Below, one piece after another: positions 1 to 11,517 of a stretch of 64,000 nt of DNA. The stretch is from Magnolia sinica (taxonomy: Eukaryota; Streptophyta; Magnoliopsida; Magnoliales; Magnoliaceae). How positions within the stretch are numbered: position 1 is the first letter of the stretch; the number at the start of each line of letters is the position of its first letter. The position numbers and the translations under genes are program-made. The notes below the pieces were generated by a model, which was not told where the DNA came from, searched no databases, and saw nothing but the letters and a program-made list of their open reading frames with translations. The DNA lies in NCBI RefSeq assembly GCF_029962835.1, contig NC_080582.1, positions 69,498,177-69,562,176 on the forward strand, read 5' to 3'.

Positions 1-616
1 CAAGTAGGTGACCCTAGAAGGTACCTATAAGATAAATAGAAAATCAGAGGATCTAGCCTATCTTGTGTTTTATAGTTAAATCTAAGATTAAGCCTCATTC
101 TTTTTTTATAGTTTAAGCTTTAAAATTCCTAAATTCTTGGTATCTCACATTTCCAGCTTAAATTATCATTGGTCATGCCTAATTCAAATGACATATCTTT
201 TGAATGACTATAAGCATACTTTATATTTTTAATGTTTATATGCACGCTTTAATCCCCTGTTAGTATGTACCTTATAATTAATAAATCCATGACATATAGA
301 GTTTCTCTAGATTATATTATTATATATATTGAAACTAACTCTTTGTTAAATACTGATAAAAAGGGGGAGAAAGATTAAGTCCCACCAAAATAAGTTTAAT
401 TCTATTTTACAGGATTGGTTTGTTATTATAGGAATTAATTAGAAAGGGGGAGCATTATGGGGGAGCTATGCGAGTATTACATGTCTTATTTATATTGAGT
501 TGAAAATCATTTGTAATATGACATATAATATTTTGAGTTGTTTTGGCATGTCATTGGTATGGACCATAACATAATTTAGGTTTGGTATTTGTCACATAAT
601 TAACAAATGGGGAGAT
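1..616 (+). mobile_element. Probable 3' internal end of a Copia-like LTR element
   Basis: AT-rich non-coding DNA containing G-rich stretches near 361 and 446 and ending in a purine-rich tract (605-616, AAATGGGGAGAT) directly before TGTTAG. A purine tract followed by TGTT is the usual junction between the internal region and the 3' LTR in plant Copia elements. No coding domain is visible in this part, so the superfamily is inferred from the style of the junction only. Confidence 0.4.
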
Positions 617-1073
617 TGTTAGTGCATTCATTTGTACACCTCATTTGTCAATCACATAAGTTCATAAGTCGTGTAGTTAATTGAGCCCTTGGAAGCTGAA
701 GACCAAAGACATAAGAGAACATGAGCATCAAGAAGCAAACAACAGGTATACAAGGTTCCTTGGTGACCCTAACCCTTGACCCAAAACAACAACCTTTGAA
801 CCTTTAGATCATCCTTAACCTTATAGGTAAGCCTTGTTATTCATCCCTTAGCCATATGAGTTTAAATTGATCATCCTGAGACTAGCTTTAGAGGTCGAAA
901 TGACTAAAATCAGGATAGAAAGAAAATAAACGATCCTAAAATTTTTGACCCATGAATAGACCATTTTGATAGGTTGAAGGTCAACTGGTTGAAAATGAGG
1001 GTTGATAGATCAAAGTGCCAAAATTAGGACAGAAAGAAAACAAATGATCCTGAAAATTTTGACCCATGGATGG
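617..1073 (+). mobile_element. LTR piece after the purine tract (Copia-like, tentative)
   Basis: Starts TGTTAGTGCATTC just after the purine-rich tract. It continues until the TGTCAGGCC start of the L-family LTR at 1,074, which appears to interrupt it. No second copy of this LTR lies in the window, so its true length is unknown. Confidence 0.35.
903..1071 (+). repeat. Two-copy direct repeat, period ~115 bp
   Basis: The stretch AAAATCAGGATAGAAAGAAA at about 905 recurs as AAAATTAGGACAGAAAGAAA at about 1,020. Both copies continue into GATCCT...TTTGACCCATG. About 50 bp match well in each copy. Confidence 0.75.
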
Positions 1074-2036
1074 TGTCAGGCCTGTGTCCTAGTATCATTC
1101 TGTTCCTTAGGATCTTGCAGTCCTTCGGTCAAATTCCGGACAACCGTGACCTATAGACAGCATTTGCGTGCGACCTTAAGTCGCATCCTGTAAACCTGAG
1201 TCGACTCAACCCGAGACCTATCCCATTGCACCCGCATCGTCGCCGCGGTTCTAACGCTGCGTCTTGTGGACCAATCCGATGCTTAGATTGAGAGATGTGG
1301 CTCGCACTCTATCCCAGTCGTGGACCACACGTTGCGGGGTCGTAAGATTCCAGATATATTGCATTCCCTAGGAGTCATCATGAGGGTGATGTCATCCTAG
1401 GCTACTAGCCTAGGGATGACATCATCCTATCCCATGCTTGCTAGGCTATCATAACAAGCATGCCTTACATGGTTAATCATTACTTAGCCTACTCATGGGC
1501 AATCATTACACCCCTCTCTCTCTTATCTCCCTCCCTCCTTCCCTTTCTCCCTCATTTCTCATCTTCCCTAGCAAGAGAAAGAGCCATGGACGTCCAAGCC
1601 ATGAACCCAAAAATTCAGCCACTTTCACCTTAGATCCCTCTCAATCCAACCATCAAAAACCCATCTCAACCATTAAATCAACCCTCTTGGAGCTCTAGAA
1701 CCTATAGGTGGAAGAAGAAGGAGAAGATCATAGGTGGGTGCCTCCTAGCACTTGTAATTCTATCATTTTCTAGCATGCATCTTCTCTTTTTTTTTTTTTT
1801 TTTATTAGTATGGGGCAAGTGGGACCCACCAATCAATGGTGGAGCCTTGCATGTATGTATCCATGGTGGGACCATTCTCCATGGATCTCACCATGAAGTT
1901 TCTATGTTATGTAAATTGTTATGGCCACCTACGCCTGATTTATATAGAGGAAATGGGATTTCCCCACCAGAATTTCTGATGTATAGCCCATTTATGTGAG
2001 GTCCACTTAATGTACATGTGCATACATGAGAGGGGC
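1074..2036 (+). mobile_element. L-family LTR fragment, copy L1 (LTR start)
   Basis: Begins TGTCAGGCCTGTGTCCTAG, matching the LTR start at 30,248 (TGTGAGGCCCGTGTCC). The GC-rich first ~250 bp, the CT-rich stretch near 1,510-1,560 and the 'ATTAAATCAACCCTC...GGAGCTCTAGA' block match the complete LTR in order. It stops where Athila integrase sequence begins near 2,037. Confidence 0.75.
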
Positions 2037-2039
2037 TCG

Positions 2040-2690
2040 TACGATACGCCCAAAGAGCATCATTCAAAATTAAAATTGCGACCAATCCTTATGATCAGAG
2101 CGAACTGTTTTTTTCTAAAATTTGTTTAATCTCCCGATTCGAAACCTCTACTTGACCACTTGTATGTGAATGGCATGGCATTGCAACTTTATGGGTGATA
2201 GAATATTTCTTCATTAAAGATTTAAACGGTTTATTGCAAAAATGAGTACCCCCGTCACTTATAATTGCTTGAGGAGTACCAAAACGAGAAAAGATATTTT
2301 CTTTCAAGAAGTGGACCACAACTTTGTGATCATTCGTTTTACATGGCACTGCTTCAATCCACTTAGAGACATAATCGACGGCCACAAGGATATACATATA
2401 GTTGAATGACGGGGGAAATGGACCCATGAAGTCAATACCCTAAACATCAAATATCTCTACAATGAGAATATTGGTAAGTGGCATCATGTTCCTGCGGGAA
2501 ATATTACCCATACGTTGGCATCTATCACATGTAGAACAAAAGGCGTGGGTGTCTCGAAAAAGTGTAGGCCAATAAAATCCACTTTGTAAAACTTTTGCAA
2601 CTGTTTTCTTTGAACCAAAATGACCACTACATGCATGGTCATGATAAAAGGAGATTATACTATGAAACTCACTCTTAGTCACACATCTCC
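2040..2690 (-). pseudogene. Athila A integrase (fossil)
   Basis: A His-His/Cys-Cys zinc-binding part (HDHACSGHFG ... FCSTCDRCQRMG) is followed by the catalytic core. The core shows VAVDYVSKWIEAVP, then AIISDGGTHFCN, then SGQVEVSNREIKQILEK, giving the D, D, E triad pattern of retroviral-type integrases. It would insert the cDNA into the chromosome. The order IN after RNase H confirms Ty3-gypsy. Confidence 0.88.
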
Positions 2691-2949
2691 TAATAACCTG
2701 GTCAGGACAAAGTTTGAATAAGTATGGGTCATCCTAAAAGAAATGTTTAACCTCAGCAAGAAATTTGGATTTATCCTGCTTAGTCCAATGAGAAGGAAGT
2801 TGACTTGTAACAAGGAAATTTACAATATTCGCATACTAAGGTAATTGAGAAATAGCTAAAAGTTGTTCATCAGGGAAAGACTCGTTCATTGGCAAAGGAT
2901 CTACTGTGGACTCCAAGACAAGTCTAGACAAATGGTCGGCTACCACATT

Positions 2950-4400
2950 TTCGGAACCCTTTTTATCCCGAATTTTAATGTTGAATTCTTGTAGCAAGAG
3001 GATCCAACAAATCAATCAAGGTTTAGCATCTTTTTTAGAAAGAAGATATTTCAATGATGCATGATCTGAGAACACTATAACCTTTGATCCTATGAGATAC
3101 GACCTAAATTTGTCTAGAGCAAATACCACTGCCAACAATTCTTTTTCAGTGGTAGAGTAGTTAAGTTGAGCATCATTTAAGGTCCTACTAGCATAATAAA
3201 TGACATGAGGCATTTTGTTCAATCTGTCCTAGGACGGCTCCAACAGCATAATCTGAAGCATCACACATAAGCTCAAAGGGTAAACTCCAATTAGGTGGTT
3301 TGATGATTGGAGTAGAAGTTAACAAATGCTTCAACTTATCAAATGCTTTCTGACAATCATCATTAAGGACAAATGCAACATCTTTAGATAATAAATTGCA
3401 TAAGGGTTGAGAAATTTTGCTAAAATCCTTAATGAATCTCCTGTAGAATCCCGCATGCCCTAAGAACGATCCAATCTCCTTCACCGTTCTAGGTGGAGGA
3501 AGACTAGAAATTAAATCAATCTTGGCTTTATCAACTTCAATGCCTTTACTTGAAATAACATGACCGAGTATAATCCCTTTTTGAACCATAAAATGACACT
3601 TTTTCCAATTTAAACTAGGTTCGTTTTTTTACATCTTTCCAAGACAAGAGATAGATGGTATAAACATTCATCAAAGGAAGAGCCAAAAATGGAAAAATCA
3701 TCCATGAAAATCTTGAGGAAACGCTCAACCATGTCTAAAAAACTACTCATCATGCATCGTTGAAAAGTAGCAGGCACATTACACAACCCAAATGGTATAC
3801 GCCGATAGGCATATGTACTAAAAGGACATGTAAATGTAGTTTTCTCTTGATCCTCGGGAGCAATGGGAATCTGATTATACCCGAAATAGCCATCCAGGAA
3901 ACAATAATAGATGTGCCCTGCCAATCTCTTAATCATCTGAAAGTGATCATTCCTTATAACCAGGTTCAGTTTACGGTAATTAATACAAACTCACCAACCT
4001 GTAGTCATGCGAGTTGGCACTAATTCATTTTTGTCATTTTTGTTCACCGCAATCTTAGACTTTTTGGGAACAACTTAAACTGGGCTGACCCATGTGCTAT
4101 CCGAAATGGGGCAAATGATACCAACATCTAACAATTTAAGCACCTCTGCTCGAACGACCTCTTTCATGTTAGGGTTAAGCCTCCTTTGCATTTCACGTGA
4201 CATTTTTGCATTTTCTTTAAGATGAATACGATGCATACACATAGTGGGGCTTATTCCCTTTATGTCAGCTATTGTCCACTTAATAGCTGCCTTATGTTCT
4301 CTAAGAACATTAAGCAACTTACCCTCATGTTCCTTATCAAGGTTAGAAGCTATGATGACAGGCAGGGTTTTAGAAGGGCCTAAAAATGCATACTTAAGAG
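2950..4400 (-). pseudogene. Athila A reverse transcriptase and RNase H (fossil)
   Basis: Recognisable RT motifs in order are LNPNMKEVVRAEVLKLLD, ISDSTWVSPV, CFLDGYFGYNQIPIAPEDQ, FGLCNVPATFQRCM and the catalytic-type box IFMDDFSIFGSS. The connection and RNase H parts follow ([50 protein letters not shown]). This enzyme would copy the element RNA to DNA. Order and motifs fit Athila/Ty3-gypsy. Broken; fossil. Confidence 0.88.
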
Positions 4401-4709
4401 TTTCGGATAATTGTTTAAGGTCAAGTTTGGGTGGTTTCTCAATAGACAAGACCAGTTTAGACTCAGATGGTAGAAGAAGTTCCACTCTAGCTTTCCATTT
4501 TGTAGTATCCATTTCAGGATTAGAGTCAAGTAATGCATTGACTTCTTGGATGAAACTTTCTATGTCAAAATTTATGCTAAAATGTGCTAAACAAGTCTCA
4601 AGAGCATCTTTGGAAGATTTAAGGAAAGAGTCATGTACTAGACCTTCAATCATGTTCACTTTAAATATATCATTCGAGTCTGACGGTTGTTGTCCAGCAT
4701 TGAAAACAT

Positions 4710-5110
4710 TGAGTTTAATCTTCATGTTACCAAAAGACAACTTCATAACTCCATTCCTACAATTTATGGTAGCATTGGATGTGGCTAAGAATGGACGTCC
4801 CAGGATAACCGGGATTTGACTAGTAGGATTCTGGACAGGCTGAGTATCTAGAATGATGAAATCCGCTGAAAAATAAAACTTATCAACCTGGATTAGCACA
4901 TCCTCAACAACACCACGGGGCACCTTGACAGATCTATCAGCTAGTTGAAGTGTTATTTTGGTTGATTTCAGCTCACCAATTCCTAGCTGCTCATACACAG
5001 AATATGGTAACAAATTGACGCTTGCCCCTAAATCAAGCAATGCCTTCTCAATCTTATGATCTCCTATGATGCAAGAAATGGTAGGAGCTCTTGGATCCCT
5101 AAATTTAGGA
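4710..5110 (-). pseudogene. Athila A aspartic protease region (fossil)
   Basis: Starts near PPKFRDPRAPTISCIIGD and contains the retroviral-type protease signature LLDLGASVNLLP, then VILGRPFLATSNATINC. This is the expected catalytic core of an Athila protease that would process the polyprotein. It lies directly between gag and reverse transcriptase. Confidence 0.85.
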
Positions 5111-5389
5111 GGGGTGTTGTTTTGAATCATGGAGCTGAGTTGCTCTGTAAGGAAGACCTTCTTATGAACATTCATCTTACGCTTTTGAGTACATAAATCT
5201 TTAAGAAATTTAGCGTAAGAAGGGACTTGCTTGATAGCATCAAGCAATGGAATGTTAATTTGCACTTGCTTAAACATGTCCAATATCTCATTAAGTTGTT
5301 TCCTTTCTTAACTGGTGCCAGACATTGAGGAAAACGTGCTTTAGGCACATAGGATGACACATGAGTGGTACCTGGAGAGTTAGAGTGCT

Positions 5390-6980
5390 TTTAGGCTTTT
5401 GATGCATTAGTATGTCTCTCCGCTTCATTTTGATCTTCTGATTTGGAATTTGATTCTTCCCTAGGCATCTCTACTTTGTTCTCGATCTGTTTACCGGACC
5501 TAAGGGTAATGATTGATTTGGCTTGCTCATGATATTGTTCTTGGTTTGAATTGGAGCCAATCTCATACTGTCCTTTTGGATTTGCCACAGGTTGGCTAGG
5601 AAACTTGCCTTTCTCTCTCTCACTCAATGTGGCAGCAAGTTGACCCAACTGTACTTCTAGCTTGGTAATAGATTGCGCATTTGCATGTAAGCTTTGCTGG
5701 TTAGCTTGTAAAGTTTATTAGGTGTCTTTTTGAAATTGAAGAGAACTCTGCATAAACAGATTGAGTGTATCTTCAAGAGATGGCTTCCTTGATTGTGCAG
5801 GAAGTGGTTGATATTGTGAAAATTGTTGAAGTTATTGACTACCAACTTGTGGGTAAGGTTGTATAGGAGGATTTCCAGATGGTCCTCCTTGTTGTGGTCT
5901 GTTTGCCTAAGAAAAATTTGGATGTCTAGCCCACCCCGGGTTGTAGGTGTTTGAGTAAGGATCATTCTCAGGTCTCCGAAAGGTGTTCATAGCATGCACT
6001 TGTTCAGAGAGAAATTTTGGAAATGCTGCAGCAGATGGACAAGATTGCGCAGGATAGACAGGACTGGAACATATGGCACATGACTCGATTTGAGTTGTTT
6101 GTGGAGGTCCATTATTCAACATCAAAGCATCAACTTTCTTTGTTAGGATATCAATCTTGGCATAATGATCTGGCGTGACTCCTATCTCATATATAACACC
6201 TTTCTTTTGTGGTTGAGGACTTCTTTCACCTCTATTTGAATAGTCCCATTGTTGGGAGTTTTCACACAAGGTTTCAAAGAAATTCCACGCTTCGACATCA
6301 CTTTTAGTCATGAATGACCCTCCACTGGTGGCATTAATCATGCGACTGTTTTGGGGTGTCAAACCGTCAGAGAAGTATTGAACCTGTTGCCACTTCTCAA
6401 AACCATGGTGTGGACACTTAAGAAGCAAGTCCTTCCATCTTTCCCAACATTCATAAAAGTGCTCACCCTCTTTTTGTGTGAAATTAGTAATTTCTCTACG
6501 GAGAGCATTAGTTTTGTGAATAGGGAAGAACTTATTTAAGAATTTCTTAGATAGTTGGTCCCATGTAGTGATGGACCCAACTTCTAGAGAATTCAACCAT
6601 GCTTTTGCTTTATCCTTCAAAGAAAAAGGAAAAAGGCGCAAATAGATCGAATCATCTGAAAAGTTTTGGAACCTAAAGGTAGAGCAAATGTCTAGGAATT
6701 CTTTTACATGATGATATGGATCTTCCTTATCTAAACCATAGAAGGAGGGCAACAATTGTATGACTCCAGGTTTAAGTTCAAAGTGTGCTGCCGTGGTGGC
6801 TGGCAACACTATGCATGAAGGCGCATTAAATTGGACAGGAGCTGAATAATCTCTAAGAGCTTTAATTCCTTTCTTGTCCGCCATTTCAAATAGAATGTTT
6901 CTAAATCTTCTACGAAATGTTCTTTCTATTTCAGGATCAAAAGGTGCTAGTTCTATGTTCAGAGATTTACGCCCTAACAT
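5390..6980 (-). pseudogene. Athila A gag region (fossil)
   Basis: Encodes a gag-like product. Near the N-terminus lie ELKPGVIQLLPSFYGL and DPYHHVKEFLDICSTF, followed by FPFSLKDKAKAWLNSL and the core WDQLSKKFLNKFFP, all typical of the retrotransposon gag domain. The C-terminal part carries AKSIITLRSGKQIE, which is common just before the protease in Athila-type polyproteins. It would package the element RNA. Broken; fossil. Confidence 0.85.
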
Positions 6981-7299
6981 AAACTATGTTATTGCAATGT
7001 AAGAAAGAAAACTAAACTAAGACGCAACCTAAGAGAAATAAAACTAGAACTAAAAATTATGAATTCCTAAAAATAAGATAAAACTATGTAAACAAGAATT
7101 GGAAGAAAGAACCCAGAAAAGGAGAAACTTGATTTTTGAAGAATTTGGGAGCTCCTCCTTCACTTTGAGATTGGCTCTAATTCAAACCAATGACATATGC
7201 AATGGTCAACCACATCTCATAACAAACATGCAGATGATGTGTATGGGTATGTATCATGATGCTATACTGTCACTTACTCATAATCGATATCAGATGATA

Positions 7300-7515
7300 T
7301 ACTCAAAATCGGTATCGATAATTGGCCTCGATAATCGGTCACTACAATCGATCTCGATAATCAGCCTCAACAATAGGAATCAGCCTCAATAATCAGCCTT
7401 GGTAATCTGAATCGGCCTCAATAATCGGCCTTGACAATTGGAATTGGCCTTGATAATCGGAATCGGCCTCGGCAATCGGAATCGGCCTTGATAATCGGAA
7501 TCGGCCCAACAAAAG
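7300..7515 (-). repeat. AATCGGCCTCGATAATCGG-type tandem array in L3
   Basis: Short, degenerate tandem units built from AATCGGCCT and CGATAATCGG. The position matches the much larger 56-bp array at 33,540-34,015 in copy L4, so the same LTR segment has different array sizes in different copies. Confidence 0.75.
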
Positions 7516-7619
7516 GCCTAGGGGAAGTTCACAATGTGGACATTTAACATCATTTTCCATCAATGTGGACATTTAACCAACATTGCTCCCAAAGAGTGGC
7601 CCACATAGAGCCAAACATA

Positions 7620-7970
7620 TCGTGGGTCCATGGCCTCACACAAGGACCTAATACACCTCATTATGGGCCTCACTCATGGGCCGCATATACATCACAATGG
7701 GCCTCGGCACATGGGCCATAAATTACATCGCATCGGGCCTCACTCGTGGGTCGCATATATGTCACAATGGGCCTTAGCACGTGGGCCGGAAATACATTAT
7801 AATGGGCCTTAGCACGTGGGCCGGAAATACATCACAATGAGCCTCACCAAATGGGCCACACATACATTACAACGGGCCACATGCTTGGGCCTAATACACA
7901 TCACAATGGGTTGCATGACATGGGCCTAATACACATCACGATGGGCCACACCCATGGGCCTCGACTACAT
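7620..7970 (-). repeat. 34-bp tandem array in L3
   Basis: About ten degenerate units. On the plus strand they read GGGCCTCAC.CATGGGCC followed by GCATATACATCACAAT. The period is close to 34 bp. The same array exists in L4 (32,640-33,440) and L5 (43,860-45,470). Confidence 0.8.
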
Positions 7971-9057
7971 CACTTTTGGCCTCACCGAATGGAACGCATA
8001 AACACCACGTTAAGGTGGGCCCTGCACGTCCCAAGTGGGCCCCATACACATCATCTGGGCCTCACGTGGCAGCCAAAATAGATAGATGGTGTGGTTGTGA
8101 AGTACATCAAAGTGGGTCCCACTGTGGTGAGAATACAATGCATACATCATGGTGGGCCACACCTGTCCGGCAAATGGAATGGACAGCTTGGCTGAAAATA
8201 CATACATCAAGGTGTGCTCCACAGCACACCATCCAGACCGAAGGTGTGGAATACAACACATCATCAAGGTAGGGCCCACCATAACGCTATTTTCTATCCA
8301 ACCTATTCATACGGTCACAAAGACCTGAATCAGGAGGAAAAACAAATATCATATAGATCCAAAACTTCTGTGACCCAAAAGGGTTTCCATGGTTGATGTT
8401 CAACTCACCATTGTTTCTGCAGTGTGGTCCACTTGATAGATGGACAGTTTAAATGTAACATATAACTCATGTGGGCCCCACGACTTACTGACGTCGATAC
8501 AACAGCCATATAGCTGGTGTGGCCTGCTGGCCCACCGTCTAGATGGACGGTTTAGATATAAACAAACCTCATGATCAACACACTGATCTACTGACGTTAG
8601 TACATCAGCTAAGTAGGTAGTGGGACCCTCAGTAGACGGTTTGGATATACATTACATGGGCCCCATGTCCACGTGGATGGAAGGGGTGAAACACGCACAT
8701 CATGGTGGCTCCCACGTGCTAGGTTGCAGCATGTCAGCAAGAAAGTCCCACCGTCCCAGCCTGTTGGACGGTGGGAATAAAACCCATATACACTAAGGTA
8801 GGTCTCACCGTCCTTGCCTCCAGACGGTGGAGACATAACATACGTCAAGGTGGGTCCACGTGGTGTGGCCCACCAGAGTTTTGGATTTGTCTTAGTCCGG
8901 GGCCAGACCTGGATGGACGGTTTGGATAAAAACATACCTCATGGTAGACCTGCAGATCTTGCTGCGTTAATACAGTAGCTATATAGCTAGTGTGGGATAC
9001 ACCAACCAATCAGATCCCCACATCAGGTGGGTCCTACGTGGGGCCCACCACATGTAT

Positions 9058-9082
<25 letters not shown>
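9058..9082. repeat. (AT)n microsatellite
   Basis: Uninterrupted AT dinucleotide run of about 25 bp, at the point where L5 has an AT/CA microsatellite (45,920-45,980). Confidence 0.95.
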
Positions 9083-9088
<6 letters not shown>

Positions 9089-9322
9089 CCCAGCCTTGGA
9101 CGTCCATTGACGGACGGTTTGGATAGGTGCATTGTCCAGGTGGCCCACCTCCTGGCCTGGACGGATGGCCTAGGTAAAAAAAATTAAGGTGAGGTCCACG
9201 CTTTGGGGTCCACGTGCCATCAGGGTGGGTCCACACAGATGGATGGCTAAGGCAAAGCACATCCATTAGGGTAGCTCCCACACGTCCAGTTTCTGGACGG
9301 TGTGGATCATGAGTTTTTAATG

Positions 9323-9327
<5 letters not shown>

Positions 9328-9394
<67 letters not shown>
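9328..9394. repeat. (TA)n microsatellite
   Basis: Almost pure TA dinucleotide run of about 67 bp, directly left of the host-like coding fragment. Confidence 0.95.
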
Positions 9395-9399
<5 letters not shown>

Positions 9400-9426
9400 A
9401 AAATAAAATAAATTTATAATTATATC

Positions 9427-9657
9427 ACAGGGCCTGCAAACTACCTGAACAATTTCTCTTTCGCATCTTTCGCTCCCAACCTCCCCAATACTACTCCTTT
9501 TGCATGGGCTCCTAGTCCTGTTGCACCACTACCCATTAGTGAAAATCTCAATTTTGCCCTCCCAAACCAGCCACTAGGCCTCAATCTCAACTTCCATGAT
9601 TTTAACAACATAGACACTTCATTCTACCAAAACCCAATCTACCTCTTGAGCTATGGA
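9427..9657 (+). pseudogene. Host-like coding fragment inside an LTR
   Basis: An open stretch of about 77 codons on the plus strand, antisense to the surrounding L3 LTR. It has no start codon and no natural end within the fragment. The product is rich in Asn, Pro, Phe and Leu (for example NYLNNFSFASFAPNLPN, then LPNQPLGLNLNFHDFNNID). The composition resembles the low-complexity C-terminal part of a plant regulatory protein and is unlike the GTGGGCCC-rich LTR on either side. I do not recognise the gene. No equivalent is seen in copies L4 or L5. It could be captured host sequence or part of an unrecognised insertion. Confidence 0.45.
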
Positions 9658-10733
9658 TCTGGGTCTCACTGTCCCTGATGGACGATGATGATAAAACCCA
9701 TACATCACGTGGGTTCGTGGGGTGGCCCAGGGTCCCATGGCCCAAGTTGATATTTGTGTTTCTCCTACATCCAGGCCCACCCAAAGACGGTCAGCAAGGT
9801 GGGCCCTACGGATGGGATGACGTGGACCATTCACCACAATGGGGTCCATAATACATGAGAAGGCGAGAGAGAAAAAGAGAAGGAAGAGAGATCAGAGATA
9901 ACGGAGGGCCCCCACCACTATGGGCCCCTCTTGGATACAAGCATATATCAAAGTGGGTCCCACCATATGTGGGCCCTTAGATCTTAAAAAGATAATTTAC
10001 AAAAGGATAAAAAATGTGGGTCTAAGATCTCCCACCATCCACTCTTCTTGCTCCCTTGGCTTCCTTTGCTCCTTAGCTTCGATCCTAACGGAAGAGATGG
10101 AGTTTTGATGGTTGAGATGGGAAATGAGGGGTAGGAAGTGGGCCACACACAAATCTCTCTCTCATGGATGTTTGGGAGAGCTTTGGACATGTGATTTTTC
10201 TTGCTTGGGAAAGGTGAGTTTGAGAAATGAGAGAGAGAGAGAGAGATAGAGGGTTATAAAGAGAGAGATGGGTGATGGAGTGATGTATGTGGTGAGTGAT
10301 GGGTGTAAGAACTTTTTTGACTTTGGGGTAGATGGTGTAAGAATTTTTTGACTTTTGGGGTTGCTTGGGGATGGGTGAGAGGTGATGGTGTACTTGACAT
10401 GTACTTGACCCTTAATGGGATTGATTGATGGATTGAGGTGACATGTTATAGAAATTCTCTTGGGTTTTGCAACACGCGGCGTTTTCCTCGAACCGAACGC
10501 GGGCCACATCTCCTGGCCTGTGTATCGCTTCGGCACGCGAGACGTGGCATCGGAACTGCGGTGACGGCGCGGTCGCTAGGGTACAAGTCTCGGGTTGAGC
10601 CGACTCTTGTTAACGATTTGTAACTCAGGGTCATGTGCAAACGTCGGATAAAGGTCAAAGGTTGCCGGAATTCGACCGGGAAGACTGTGGAAGCCTACTG
10701 AACAGTACGGTCTAGGATACAAGTCTTACATGG

Positions 10734-11517
10734 CTGGCCCCCACAACATGTGTGAAATGCATGCATCATTGGTGGGCCACACATCAAAAGAAAGAGAGAG
10801 AGAGAAAGAGAGAGAGAGAGACGATGTAGTGGAGGGACCTGCCACTATGGGTCCCTCTAGCTTACAATCACATACATTAAGATGGGTCCCACCATATGTG
10901 GGCCCTCTAATCATCAAATTTAAAAAAAATCACCCACCGTCGATCTCCTCTTCCTTCTTCCGCCAATGCGATCTAAAGCTCCAAAGGGTGCGATTCAACG
11001 GTTGAGATGGACTTTGGATGGTGGGATTGGGTGGTGGGAAGGTGGGCTACACCTAGCTCTCTCATGGAGCTTGGACGTGTGTTGCATGAAAAATGAGGGA
11101 GAGAGAGAGGTTGTAAGAGAGAGAGAGAGAATGGGTGAGTGATGTGTGTACTTGGTTGTAAGAGAGAGAGTTGACTTTGGGGAGGGTGGTTATGCTTGAG
11201 GATGAGATAGAGTACTTGACATTTGATATGATTGATTAAACATTCTCTTGGGATTACAACGTGCGGCGTTTTCCTTAAACTGAACGCGGGCCTACATCTC
11301 CTGGCCCGGGTATCGCATCGGTGCGTGAGACGCGGCGTCGGAATCGCAGTAATGGCTCGGTCACAAGGGTGCAAGTTTCGAGTCGAGTCAACTCTAATAT
11401 ACGGGACACGACTCAGGATCGTGCACAAACCCGATAACAGATGGCGGGTCGCCAAAATTTGACTGGGAGGACCACGGAGGCCTACGGAACAATACAGGCT
11501 AGGATACGGGTCTTACA
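10734..11517 (-). mobile_element. L-family LTR fragment, copy L2
   Basis: The minus-strand LTR start (TGTAAGACCCGTATCC) is at 11,517. About 780 bp follow, including the GC-rich block, the GA/CT-rich stretches near 11,100-11,170, the TTGGAGCTTTAGATCGC block and a second GA run near 10,793-10,821. It ends exactly where the start of copy L3 appears (10,733), so L3 probably inserted into L2. L2 itself interrupts the gag region of Athila B. Confidence 0.78.

Larger units (their letters stand above)
2037..7190 (-). mobile_element. Athila-type Ty3-gypsy element A, internal region (fossil)
   Basis: Reading on the minus strand, gag, aspartic protease, reverse transcriptase, RNase H and integrase follow each other in Ty3-gypsy order. 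The protease motif DLGASVNLLP, the linker phrase IADIKGISPTMCMHRIHL and the RT phrase YYCFLDGYFGYNQIPI are typical of the Athila clade. No LTR is visible at either end: both edges abut L-family sequence. The element is broken, with roughly ten disruptions, and is old. It cannot be dated here because it has no LTR pair. Confidence 0.9.
7191..10733 (-). mobile_element. L-family LTR, copy L3 (antisense, partial)
   Basis: The minus-strand start TGTAAGACTTGTATCCTAG is at 10,733. Downstream on that strand come the GC-rich start block, a CT-rich stretch near 10,220-10,240, repeated GTGGGCCC...GATGTATG blocks, a 34-bp array and an ATCGG-type array, in the same order as in the complete LTR at 30,248-35,950. 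The copy ends near 7,190, where Athila leader sequence begins, about 1.5 kb short of the expected LTR end. Confidence 0.75.

Noticed and set aside
4244-4819. 191-residue plus-strand open frame
   Set aside because: Shadow of the Athila protease-reverse transcriptase region on the opposite strand.
10440-10640. GC-rich block considered as an rRNA or CpG-island promoter
   Set aside because: The same block starts every L-family LTR (1,074, 11,517, 30,248, 36,376, 47,931), so it is LTR sequence.
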